Assembly (NCBI GenBank): GCA_965227745.1
Contig: OZ245769.1
Coordinates: forward strand, 3,844,001-3,908,000
Length of the DNA: 64,000 bases
Direction of reading: 5' to 3'
Source of the DNA: GAS368 sp965227745
GTDB taxonomy: Bacteria; Verrucomicrobiota; Verrucomicrobiia; Opitutales; Opitutaceae
Shown here: piece by piece, positions 25,309 to 32,774 of the stretch
Layout of the letters: the number at the start of each line of letters is the position of its first letter
How positions within the stretch are numbered: the first letter of the stretch is position 1
Made by a program: the position numbers and the translations under genes
The notes under the pieces: generated by a model
What the model saw: the letters and a program-made list of their open reading frames with translations, nothing else
Databases searched by the model: none
Told to the model about the DNA's origin: nothing

Positions 25309-25316
25309 CTCAGCCT

Positions 25317-25350
25317 CTTTCTCTTTCCTCTTTCTCTTAATCTTTCTCTC
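25317..25350. repeat. 34-bp pyrimidine direct repeat, copy 1
   Basis: CTTTCTCTTTCCTCTTTCTC then TTAATCTTTCTCTC directly follows the DUF1475 gene. An exact copy follows the DUF1295 gene at 26273-26306. The rest of this 153-bp gap is CCTGTCC/CCTCTGTCC-type text like that inside the ALG10-like gene. Confidence 0.85.
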
Positions 25351-25461
25351 CGCCGGCCCTCTCCTCATCCGCCGACCCCCCGTCCCCTCCCCTCCGCTTC
25401 CTGTCCCCCGCCCTCTGTCCTCTGCCGCCTGTCCTCCGTCCCCTCGCCAGCTCCGCCTCCC

Positions 25462-26271
25462 GTGTCCGCCCCCCTCCTCCTCACCACCGCGACCCTCGCC
25501 CTCTGCGCCGCCTTCGCGCTGCTCTACGTCGTCGCACGTAAGATCAACAACTACGGCATCGTCGATATCGCGTGGTCCTACGCCTTCGGTGCCGTCGCCG
25601 CCTTCTACGCCCTCTTCGGCTCCGGCTGGCCCGTCCGCCGCGCCCTGATGGCCGCGCTCGTCGTGGTCTGGAGCCTGCGACTCGGCACGCACCTCGCCAT
25701 CCGCGTGCTCGGCCATCATCCCGTGGAGGATGGCCGCTACGCCCAACTCCGGAAAGACTGGGGCGCAAACTTCATCTCGAAGATGTTTTGGTTTTTCCAA
25801 ATGCAGGCCGTCTCGGTCGTCGTGCTCGCCGCGGGCTTCTTGCTCATCGCGCGCAATCCTGCTCCCACGCTCAGTGGCTTTGAGATCGCCGGGATGATTC
25901 TCTGGCTCATCGCCGTCACCGGCGAATCCCGCGCCGACGCCCAGCTCGCCGCCTTCAAGCGCAACGCCGCCAACAAAGGCCAGGTCTGCGACGTCGGCCT
26001 CTGGCGCTACAGCCGCCATCCCAATTACTTTTTCGAGTGGCTTACCTGGGTGGCGTTCTTCGTCTTCGCCCTCGCCTCGCCTTACGGCTGGATCGCGATC
26101 ATCGGCCCGGCGAGCATCCTCTACCTCCTCCTGCGCGTCACCGGCATCCCCATGACCGAAGAGCAATCCGTCCGCAGCCGCGGCGACGCCTACCGCCGCT
26201 ACCAACAAACCACGAGCGCCTTTATCCCGTGGCCGCCGAAGAAGCCGGCTCCAGAACGTCGCTACTCCTAA
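25462..26271 (+). CDS. DUF1295 family membrane oxidoreductase-like protein
   Basis: Integral membrane protein of the DUF1295 / steroid-5-alpha-reductase C-terminal group, 269 residues with about six to seven helices. YGIVDIAWSYAFGAVAAFYA is the first conserved block. The C-terminal signature is VGLWRYSRHPNYFFEWLTWV, then GPASILYLLLRVTGIPMTEE and RSRGDAYRRYQQTTSAFIPW. The RHPNYF motif is shared with isoprenylcysteine methyltransferases and sterol reductases. It is the usual neighbour of CFA-type lipid genes. The start is GTG 25462. The substrate is unknown; a lipid is likely. Confidence 0.85.
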   Translation: MSAPLLLTTATLALCAAFALLYVVARKINNYGIVDIAWSYAFGAVAAFYALFGSGWPVRRALMAALVVVWSLRLGTHLAIRVLGHHPVEDGRYAQLRKDWGANFISKMFWFFQMQAVSVVVLAAGFLLIARNPAPTLSGFEIAGMILWLIAVTGESRADAQLAAFKRNAANKGQVCDVGLWRYSRHPNYFFEWLTWVAFFVFALASPYGWIAIIGPASILYLLLRVTGIPMTEEQSVRSRGDAYRRYQQTTSAFIPWPPKKPAPERRYS

Positions 26272-26272
26272 T

Positions 26273-26306
26273 CTTTCTCTTTCCTCTTTCTCTTAATCTT
26301 TCTCTC
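26273..26306. repeat. 34-bp pyrimidine direct repeat, copy 2
   Basis: Exact duplicate of the sequence at 25317-25350, beginning two bases after the DUF1295 stop codon. Its placement after a second consecutive gene suggests insertion at gene ends. Confidence 0.85.
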
Positions 26307-26311
26307 GAAAG

Positions 26312-26336
26312 CTTTGGGAGGGCTTTACGCCCCGAC
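26312..26336. repeat. REP, family C (single)
   Basis: CTTTGGGAGGGCTTTACGCC then CCGAC. The GGGC TTTAC GCCC hairpin with the conserved flank is the same element as at 17426 (inside a gene), 36424 and 45608. It precedes the methyltransferase start by 18 bp and might sit in its 5' leader. Confidence 0.8.
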
Positions 26337-26354
26337 TCTTAGACGCTCCCCACG

Positions 26355-27365
26355 ATGCTCGACTTTCTCCTCGAAAAAAATCTCCTGCCCGACTGGCTTC
26401 TCCGCCTCGGCATCCGCCGCCTCCTCGCGCAGCGCATCCGCGACGAATCCGCGCACTACGACCGCGCCGCCTACGTCGCCGATCTCAAGACGCGCCCGCT
26501 CGCCGAGCAAACCGCCGCGGCCAACGAGCAGCACTACGAGGTCCCCACGCGTTTCTATCAGCTCTGCCTGGGGCGGCGGCTCAAATACTCCGGCTGCCTC
26601 TACCCCACCGGCCGCGAATCCCTCGACCAAGCCGAGGAGGCCATGCTCGCCCTCTACGCCGAGCGCGCCCAACTCGTCGACGGCCAGACCATCCTCGAGC
26701 TCGGCTGCGGCTGGGGCTCCCTCTGCCTCTACAACGCCGAGAAATTCCCGCGCTGCCGCATCACCGCCATCTCCAATTCCCGCACGCAAAAGGAGCACAT
26801 CGACGCCGAGGCCAAAAAGCGCGGCCTCACCAATCTCACCATCATCACGTGCGACATTAACGTCTTCGACACCGCCCCGGCGCAATTCGACCGCGTCGTC
26901 TCCGTCGAGATGTTCGAGCACCTGAAAAATTATCAGCTCCTGTTTCGCAATATCGCGCGCTGGCTCAAGCCGGGCGGGATGCTCTTCACGCACATCTTCA
27001 CGCACCACCGCCTCAGCTACCACTTCGTCGCGCGCGATTCCACCGATTGGATGAGCCGCTACTTTTTCACCGGCGGCCAAATCCCCGCGCACGATTTGTT
27101 CATGCAATTTCAAGATGACCTCAAACTCGTCTCCGATTGGAAGGTCAACGGCCGCCACTACCAGCAGACCGCCGAGCACTGGCTGCAAAACATGGACGCC
27201 CACCGCGCCGAGATCATGCCGCTCTTCGCCGCCACCTACGGCGCCGACCAAGCCACCAAGTGGTGGGCCTACTGGCGCGTCTTTTACATGAGCTGCGCCG
27301 AGCTGTGGGGCTACCGCGGCGGCGAGGAGTGGCTGGTGAGCCACTACCTCTTCCGCAAATCCTGA
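26355..27365 (+). CDS. CFA-synthase-like SAM methyltransferase
   Basis: Class I methyltransferase related to CFA synthase and closer to the type that includes plant coclaurine N-methyltransferase-like proteins. It has 336 residues and lacks the N-terminal CFA substrate domain. HYEVPTRFYQLCLGRRLKYS (60-79) is the counterpart of the CFA HYDLSNDFF block, and the SAM site is TILELGCGWGSLCLYNAEKF (112-131). VVSVEMFEHLKNYQLLFRNI and GMLFTHIFTHHRLSYHF follow. It ends the lipid-modification cluster, three bases before the convergent VOC gene. The acceptor may be a lipid or small amine; the sequence does not decide. Confidence 0.85.
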   Translation: MLDFLLEKNLLPDWLLRLGIRRLLAQRIRDESAHYDRAAYVADLKTRPLAEQTAAANEQHYEVPTRFYQLCLGRRLKYSGCLYPTGRESLDQAEEAMLALYAERAQLVDGQTILELGCGWGSLCLYNAEKFPRCRITAISNSRTQKEHIDAEAKKRGLTNLTIITCDINVFDTAPAQFDRVVSVEMFEHLKNYQLLFRNIARWLKPGGMLFTHIFTHHRLSYHFVARDSTDWMSRYFFTGGQIPAHDLFMQFQDDLKLVSDWKVNGRHYQQTAEHWLQNMDAHRAEIMPLFAATYGADQATKWWAYWRVFYMSCAELWGYRGGEEWLVSHYLFRKS

Positions 27366-27368
27366 CGC

Positions 27369-27800
27369 TCAGTAAATCGGCCAGATCCCGGGCGTGACGA
27401 GTTCGAGCAAATGCCCGTCCGGATCGCGGAAATACATACTCCGCCCGCCGCGCTCCCACGTCGCCTCGCTTTCGATCGCCACGCCGCGCGCGGTCAGTCG
27501 CTGTTTCCACGGCTCATAGTTCTCCGCCGCGATCGCCAGCCCGATATGGTGCGGCCCCGCCCCATCGTGCGGCGGAATCACCCCGCCGGTCACCGGTGTC
27601 GGCGCGAGCGTCCCGCCTCTTTTAAACAAGAGCAGCACCCGCCCCGCGCCCGAGTCGAGCGCATGAAACCGCGCCGGATCGCCCTTCATCACCGCGAGGC
27701 CCAGCACCTCGGTATAAAACGCCAGGGCCCTCGCCAGATCATCTGCATACAGGATTGTTTCAATCACACCATTGATCGGCGGAGCCTCATCCCTCTTCAT
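27369..27800 (-). CDS. VOC (glyoxalase/bleomycin-resistance fold) protein
   Basis: A 143-residue metal-binding enzyme-like protein of the vicinal oxygen chelate fold with two beta-alpha-beta-beta-beta units. The first is ETILYADDLARALAFYTEVL with MKGDPARFHALDSG; the second is GPHHIGLAIAAENYEPWKQR and RSMYFRDPDGHLLELVTPG, with the usual late glutamate. ATG 27800 (MKRDEAPPINGV) starts just before the domain; a longer upstream extension overlaps the TPR gene on the other strand and is rejected. A paralogue lies at 28924. The activity is not predictable (glyoxalase, dioxygenase or resistance protein). Confidence 0.85.
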   Translation of the reverse strand: MKRDEAPPINGVIETILYADDLARALAFYTEVLGLAVMKGDPARFHALDSGAGRVLLLFKRGGTLAPTPVTGGVIPPHDGAGPHHIGLAIAAENYEPWKQRLTARGVAIESEATWERGGRSMYFRDPDGHLLELVTPGIWPIY

Positions 27801-27854
27801 GCGGTCAAAAGATACATGCAACCTGTGCTGTCGCCAGTTCGTTTCATCAGAGCC

Positions 27855-28625
27855 ATGGCGCGGTTCTTCGTCTTCTTCCTTTTCGCCGCGTTCTCGGTGG
27901 GCTCCGCCCGCGCCGCCGAGACCAGCCCACCGGCTGCCTCCGACCCGCTCCTGAAAGAAGCCTTCGCCGCCGAAGCTCGCTTCGACTCGAAAGCCGCCCT
28001 CGATCTCTTTCTCAAGGCCGACCAGCAGCGCCCCAACGACCCCGTCATCCTCCAGAAAATCTCGCGCCAATACTCCGACCTCACGGTCGACACCACCGAT
28101 CTCGCCGAGAAAAAACGGCTCTGCCAGCAAGCCCTCGCCTACGCCAAGCGCGCCGTCGAGCTCCGGCCCAAAGACCCCGTCAACGTCCTCTCTCTCGCCA
28201 TCTGCTACGGCAAGATCGCCACCTATTCCGAGACCCGCCCGAAGATCGAGTACTCCCGCCAAGTCAAAGACTACGCCGAGCAAGCCCTCGCCCTCGACCC
28301 CAAGTACGACTACGCCCACCACGTCCTCGGCCGCTGGAACTACGAGGTCGCCAACCTCGGCGCCGCCACCCGCTTCATCGTGAAGCTCGTGTACGGCGGC
28401 CTCCCCGCCGCCTCCACCGCCGAAGCCGTGCGCCACTTGAAAATCGCCACCGAGCTTTCGCCCCAGCTCATCTCCCACCGCGTCGAATACGCCTTCGCCC
28501 TCCTCGCCGACGGCCAACGCGCCGAAGCCAAAAAATCCTTCCTCGCCGCCCTCGAAATGACCAAGCACGAAAAGCACGACGAAGAAGCCCTCGCCCGCGC
28601 CCGCGAAGCGCTGAAAAAATTATAG
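27855..28625 (+). CDS. exported TPR protein (RMD1-like)
   Basis: Signal peptide MARFFVFFLFAAFSVGSARA, then helical tetratricopeptide-type repeats: AAEARFDSKAALDLFLKADQ, CQQALAYAKRAVELRPKDPV, DYAEQALALDPKYDYAHHVL and KSFLAALEMTKHEKHDEEA. The WNYEVANLG segment and the overall order recall the regulator-of-microtubule-dynamics (FAM82) type TPR proteins that also occur in bacteria. It has 256 residues. ATG 27855 is chosen for the signal peptide. It is divergent from the VOC gene with only 54 bp between. It probably acts as a periplasmic protein-binding scaffold. Confidence 0.78.
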   Translation: MARFFVFFLFAAFSVGSARAAETSPPAASDPLLKEAFAAEARFDSKAALDLFLKADQQRPNDPVILQKISRQYSDLTVDTTDLAEKKRLCQQALAYAKRAVELRPKDPVNVLSLAICYGKIATYSETRPKIEYSRQVKDYAEQALALDPKYDYAHHVLGRWNYEVANLGAATRFIVKLVYGGLPAASTAEAVRHLKIATELSPQLISHRVEYAFALLADGQRAEAKKSFLAALEMTKHEKHDEEALARAREALKKL

Positions 28626-28634
28626 GCGGCGCGC

Positions 28635-28920
28635 TGCTTTGGGAAGGGCTCTAGGCCCGACACTTCGCGCCTCTTCGCCTTCGTGCTTCGCGTCCGCTTC
28701 CGCCTTCACATTTGTCTTCTGACCGTCGCTGCTTGGCGGTTCACCTGCTGATTCTGAACCCACATCCGTGCCCATGGGTGAAATCCGTGGTTAAAAAAAT
28801 CCGCGCCAGCATCACTTCATCCGCCCTCACCCTCCGGACCACTCCAAACTCTTCGCTTCCACCTTCGCGTCTTTGCGTCTTCGCGCTCAACTTCTGCTTC
28901 TGTTTTCGTCCGCGTCTTCC
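28635..28920. repeat. gene-free gap with degenerate repeats
   Basis: Contains a degenerate family C hairpin (GGGAAGGGCTCTAGGCCCGA from 28641), CTTCGCGCCTCTTCGCCTTC-type text, the phrase GAAATCCGTGGTTAAAAAAA (about 28779; same as near 14369), and TTCGCGTCTTTGCGTCTTCG near 28865. No gene is seen. Confidence 0.65.
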
Positions 28921-28923
28921 TCT

Positions 28924-29379
28924 TCACTCCTCCTGCTTCCGCTCCACCGCCATCGGCGGCCGCGACGGTGCACTCACCGACGGCGGCGTTTTAAACTCGA
29001 TCCGCCGCGCATCCGGGTCGCGCACAAACAAACTCCGCCCACCGTGAATCCACCGTGTCTCGCGCTCCACGGGAATACCCCGCTTCGCGAGCCACTTCTT
29101 CCACGCCTCGTAGCCCTCGTCCTCGACGGTAAAGGTCAACGTGTGCGGCGTGCCCTCCGCCGCATTCATCGCCATCGGCGCAATCGACCCCTCGCGCTTG
29201 ATGATCAACAGCACGCCGCCATCTCCCGTGTCAAATTCCACGTAGCGATCCGTGTCGCCATCGCGCTTCTCCAGCCGCAAGTCGCCCTCGTAAAACGCCA
29301 CCGACCGCGCGACATCCTCCACGAGGAGAATCGTCTGCGGGCCTCCATCCAAACGGGGAATCGCCGGGCGCTTCTTCAT
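28924..29379 (-). CDS. VOC fold protein, paralogue
   Basis: About 151 residues from ATG 29379 (MKKRPAIPRLDGGP). The vicinal oxygen chelate pattern is PQTILLVEDVARSVAFYEGD, GDTDRYVEFDTGDGGVLLII, GTPHTLTFTVEDEGYEAWKK and RSLFVRDPDARRIEFKTPPS. It resembles the VOC protein at 27369 in length and in the HGGRS..FVRDPD segment, but carries a charged C-terminal tail (MAVERKQEE). An ATG at 29406 would add nine residues. The two VOC genes flank the TPR gene. Confidence 0.83.
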   Translation of the reverse strand: MKKRPAIPRLDGGPQTILLVEDVARSVAFYEGDLRLEKRDGDTDRYVEFDTGDGGVLLIIKREGSIAPMAMNAAEGTPHTLTFTVEDEGYEAWKKWLAKRGIPVERETRWIHGGRSLFVRDPDARRIEFKTPPSVSAPSRPPMAVERKQEE

Positions 29380-29449
29380 CGACCCGCCCACCATGCGCAC
29401 CCCCACGCCCTTTGCACCTCGAAAGATAAAATCCCGCTAAGCTAGGCCG

Positions 29450-29478
29450 AGGTGGACGGCGACCTCCGGGCGCCGTCT
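29450..29478. repeat. REP, family B
   Basis: AGGTGGACGGCGACCTCCGG then GCGCCGTCT, preceded by a CTAGGCCG flank. It matches the copies at 22191 and 53666. Confidence 0.85.
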
Positions 29479-29564
29479 TCAGCGCGCGACTACTCTTCTA
29501 CATCCGCTCACGCGCAAAAAAATCCGCCCCCCTCAGTCCCTTCATCCCTCACTCCCTTAATCCC

Positions 29565-29912
29565 TCAGATCGCCTTCTTCTTTTTCTTCACGAAAGGATC
29601 CGTCTCCGCCTTGTCCGCCTTATCGGCCTTGGCCCCCTTCTTCCCGCCAATCGCCGCCAGCTCGCCATCGCTTAGTTTGCCATCGTGATCGGTGTCAAAG
29701 CGCTTCAGCTCCCCGCGCGGGTTCGCCATAAAGTCGCTCTTCAACTGCGCCAGCTCCTCCGCGTCCAGCTTGCCGTTTTTGTTCAGGTCATACTTCTCCA
29801 TCAGCGCAGTCTTCGACTGCTTCGGGTCAGTGCCCTTGGCCGCAAAGAGAGAAGCCGAAGTAACCAAACTCAAAGCCGTGAGACCAACGAGGGCGCGGGG
29901 TAGCGTTTTCAT
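29565..29912 (-). CDS. exported EF-hand calcium-binding protein
   Basis: From ATG 29912 a signal peptide (MKTLPRALVGLTALSLVTSA) leads to about 90 residues with two EF-hand loops. They are YDLNKNGKLDAEEL and FDTDHDGKLSDGEL, each with calcium ligands at positions 1, 3, 5 and 12 (D-x-N/D-x-N/D-G-x-L-x3-E). The C-terminus is lysine-rich (ADKADKAETDPFVKKKKKAI). Small secreted EF-hand proteins of this kind are common in Verrucomicrobiota and Planctomycetes. Its partner is unknown. Confidence 0.87.
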   Translation of the reverse strand: MKTLPRALVGLTALSLVTSASLFAAKGTDPKQSKTALMEKYDLNKNGKLDAEELAQLKSDFMANPRGELKRFDTDHDGKLSDGELAAIGGKKGAKADKADKAETDPFVKKKKKAI

Positions 29913-29993
29913 GATAGGGTAAGAGACGCCAGAGCCTGACGCCGGTTGCACCCTTTCACAAGCCCCAGCCGCAACTCCGCCACCGTGCCTGCT

Positions 29994-30941
29994 TTAGCCT
30001 CCCGGTTTTTTACCCTTCGTGTCGGTCTCTGTGTTATTCGCCTTCTGCACACTCCCGTAAAATTCCGTTTGAAAGCGCCCGCCCACCGGGCCGGGTGCCT
30101 CCATGGTTGTGAAAAACGCAAGCTGCGTGGGCGAAAGGATTTTGCGGGCCTCCGATTCCACCGCCTTCCAGTAGTCGGCGCCGGTCGCCTTTACCATCCA
30201 ACCCGCGCGATAGTTTTCGCTCGCCTGGGCCATCACTTGAATCAACCGCTCGCCCTGCTCCGCGGAGAATGGCTCACGGAGCACCACCGCCGCCCCGCCC
30301 GCCCAGCCGACCATCATCTCTCGCAACCACGACGTGCGGTTGTACTCTTTGAGATTCCGATAGCCGTCGTCTCCCAGCAACTCGCGTAGGGCTTGCTCCG
30401 CTTCCCTCGCGTTGTCGCGCTCCATCGACTTGATCACCTCATCGTCCTTCGCCAGCGGCTTCTGACTTTTTATCGCTTCCAAATCCATCGCACGCTCCTG
30501 CCGTTTCATGTCGATCTCCTCATACCTCGCGACTTGCTCCGCGGTCAGCTTCGCCTGCTGAAAAAAAGCGCCGTGAGTTTTTCGGATGCGACTGCGCTCC
30601 ATCGCCAGATGCCGCACCTGAAATTGCGGGTTGGTCTCCAGCAATTTCTCGTAGCTCTGCGACTCCTCCGTCTCTGCCGGGACGGACGGTTTGACGGACA
30701 CGCGCGGTGCATCGGCTTTATACGCCTCGAGGATCGTCACCATCGCCTTGTTCTCTTGCTCCGCCTCCAAGGCGCGCGCGCTCCAGCCCTTGAGTTCATC
30801 CTGCGCGGCGCGCCGCTGGCGCTCGACCTCCTCGAGCGCTGCGTCGGCCTCCTGGGCGATCCCGCGCTCGCGCAGCACGAAGCTCGCCCCCACCACAACG
30901 GCGACCACCGCGCCCAACCAGAAAAATGGCTTTCGTTTCAT
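29994..30941 (-). CDS. membrane-anchored protein, paralogue of the sigma factor's C-terminal domain
   Basis: A 315-residue protein with one N-terminal membrane helix (FFWLGAVVAVVVGASFVL), a coiled coil (ADAALEEVERQRRAAQDELK) and a helical domain. The domain part HGAFFQQAKLTAEQVARYEE, LRELLGDDGYRNLKEYNR, REPFSAEQGERLIQVMAQAS and ARKILSPTQLAFFTTME lines up with the extension of the adjacent sigma factor (RLKLTPEQIAQFQD, LHALLGDEGMRLYQEIRD, ETPLTPAQSDRLVEVFQRN, AKEFLAPAQLAMLESE). Its ATG overlaps the sigma factor stop codon (ATGA at 30938). I infer that it interacts with or regulates that sigma factor. Confidence 0.72.
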   Translation of the reverse strand: MKRKPFFWLGAVVAVVVGASFVLRERGIAQEADAALEEVERQRRAAQDELKGWSARALEAEQENKAMVTILEAYKADAPRVSVKPSVPAETEESQSYEKLLETNPQFQVRHLAMERSRIRKTHGAFFQQAKLTAEQVARYEEIDMKRQERAMDLEAIKSQKPLAKDDEVIKSMERDNAREAEQALRELLGDDGYRNLKEYNRTSWLREMMVGWAGGAAVVLREPFSAEQGERLIQVMAQASENYRAGWMVKATGADYWKAVESEARKILSPTQLAFFTTMEAPGPVGGRFQTEFYGSVQKANNTETDTKGKKPGG

Positions 30942-32524
30942 CGCTTGTTGACAGGCGTGACCGATTTAACCACCGGCGTCTTTACCGCCACCGCCCCATC
31001 GAGCCGATCATACGCCCGCTCGCTCTCCAGCATCGCGAGTTGGGCCGGCGCGAGAAACTCCTTCGCTTGCAACATCGCCCCGTCCCAATCGGTGCCGGAT
31101 CGGGTTTGCCCGTCACTCTTCGGGTTGCGCTGAAACACCTCCACCAGACGGTCACTCTGCGCGGGCGTGAGCGGCGTCTCGGTAAACCAGAGTCCGCCCG
31201 CGATACGCACGGCGAGCGTTTGGCTCTCCTCGCGGTCCCGAATCTCTTGATAGAGCCTCATGCCCTCGTCGCCGAGCAGGGCGTGAAGTTGTTCGTTCGT
31301 CTTGCCCCAGTCTCGGGAGTTTCCCCACATCAATTGAATCTCGCTGCCATCGGGCGCGGTCGCACCCATGCCCCCATTGTAGGCGAGGTCTTGAAATTGC
31401 GCGATTTGCTCCGGTGTGAGTTTCAGCCGCGCGTATAATTCGGTGAAACGGAAATTCATGCGTGCCCGCCCATAAACCCCGAGCGCTTCGCGCACCTCCG
31501 GATGCCTTTGCATGTAAGCATCGCCCGCGGCAAACGGATCGCGCTCGGCCGCCGCCGCGCTCTCGGCGGCCCTCTTCGCCACGGCTTTCGCTTTGGCCGC
31601 CGCGGCCTTGGCCACGTCCACCTTCCCGCGCAGCACATCGCGCTTCACCTCCGCAGCTAGCGCCTGCTCCCGCATCGCGGGTAGCTGGGCGAGGGCGGCG
31701 GCGAGCAACTGCTTTTCGGTTTGAAGCCGCGCTTCATCCGTCTCGCGCCACCGCGACATCCCCGCGTGCGTGCCGACGAGAGCGACCGCTCCGAGCGCTG
31801 CGGCGACTCCTAGCGTCAGTTTCGTCACACTCATAAAACTCACTACCGACGCCGTCGCCGCTCCCGCGAGGGCCACTCCGCACGCCGTCGCCTGGCCCGC
31901 CACCACCGACGCCAGCCCTGCCGGCGCTAGACTCGCCGCGTGTGCCTCCAGCGCCAGGCCCAATGCCGCACCCGTCGAGGTGAGCCCGCGGCGCGCCAGC
32001 AGCGTGCGCAATTTCTCCAGCGCCCGCTCCACGCGCATCCGCGCCGCATCCTCGCTCACCCCGAGCGCCGCGCCGATTTCGGCAAAACCCCGGTTGGCGA
32101 AAAAGCGCTGGAGCACCGCCTCACGGTCGCTCTCGCCGAGATCCTGCACCGCGTCATCGATCACCGGCCGCAGGCGCGCCCACTCCGCTGCGGTTTCCTC
32201 TTCGCGTAAAAGTGCCTTCATCGCGCCGGCCTCCTGCTCATGTTTCCAGCGGCGGGCTTCGGCGCGGCGCAGCTTCGCCGCCGCGTAGCGCGTGCTGGTG
32301 TGCAGCCAACTCGCCAGCACCGGCCGCTCCGCCAGCGGGCCGGCCCTGCGCGCGAGATCGGTGAAGACCACCTGCGCGATCTCTTCCGCCCGGTGCGCAT
32401 CGCCGCCGATCTGCCGCAGCGCCGCCCCATAGACGAGACCCAGATGCCGCCGCACGAGCTCGGCAAAAGCCTCCTCGTCTCCTCGTTCGGCGTAGCGGCG
32501 TAAGAGTGCTCCATCGGGGTTCAT
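30938..32524 (-). CDS. ECF sigma factor fused to a membrane helix and sensor-like domain
   Basis: A 528-residue protein. Residues 1-180 are a normal ECF sigma factor: AFAELVRRHLGLVYGAALRQ, AEEIAQVVFTDLARRAGPLA and LASWLHTSTRYAAAKLRRAE (region 2), then LGESDREAVLQRFFANRGFA and IGAALGVSEDAARMRVERAL (region 4). An alanine-rich region with a hydrophobic helix (LTLGVAAALGAVALVGTHAG, about 236-255) follows, then an alanine/lysine coiled coil and a C-terminal domain related to the next gene. Long C-terminal extensions are known in planctomycete and verrucomicrobial ECF factors. The membrane helix implies that sensing and anti-sigma control may be built into one chain. Confidence 0.83.
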   Translation of the reverse strand: MNPDGALLRRYAERGDEEAFAELVRRHLGLVYGAALRQIGGDAHRAEEIAQVVFTDLARRAGPLAERPVLASWLHTSTRYAAAKLRRAEARRWKHEQEAGAMKALLREEETAAEWARLRPVIDDAVQDLGESDREAVLQRFFANRGFAEIGAALGVSEDAARMRVERALEKLRTLLARRGLTSTGAALGLALEAHAASLAPAGLASVVAGQATACGVALAGAATASVVSFMSVTKLTLGVAAALGAVALVGTHAGMSRWRETDEARLQTEKQLLAAALAQLPAMREQALAAEVKRDVLRGKVDVAKAAAAKAKAVAKRAAESAAAAERDPFAAGDAYMQRHPEVREALGVYGRARMNFRFTELYARLKLTPEQIAQFQDLAYNGGMGATAPDGSEIQLMWGNSRDWGKTNEQLHALLGDEGMRLYQEIRDREESQTLAVRIAGGLWFTETPLTPAQSDRLVEVFQRNPKSDGQTRSGTDWDGAMLQAKEFLAPAQLAMLESERAYDRLDGAVAVKTPVVKSVTPVNKR

Positions 32525-32612
32525 GTCTTCCCCTCTTTACACCCGCCCGACTTCAAACCGAACAACTATCTTTCCCGGCACAGCCACCTTTCACCCGAGC
32601 AGAACGAGCAGC

Positions 32613-32721
32613 GTCCAAGGACCAACCTCAAAGCTCCAGCGAAGAGCTGAAACCTAAAAAACTTTTCGCCCTTCTGGCTGTTCCTAAAACTTATCTCGAA
32701 TTTGGAGCTTGGTCCTTGGAC
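32613..32721. repeat. inverted repeat GTCCAAGGACCAA
   Basis: GTCCAAGGACCAACCTCAAA then GCTCCA (32613-32638) faces TGGAGCTTGGTCCTTGGAC (32703-32721). It lies upstream of the sigma factor and beyond the end of the SGNH hydrolase, so it could influence either transcript. No gene is seen in 32525-32774. Confidence 0.75.
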
Positions 32722-32774
32722 TTTCGATTGGCCGGGAGCCCACGCTCGCTCGCTACGTACCAATATTAGAAAAC

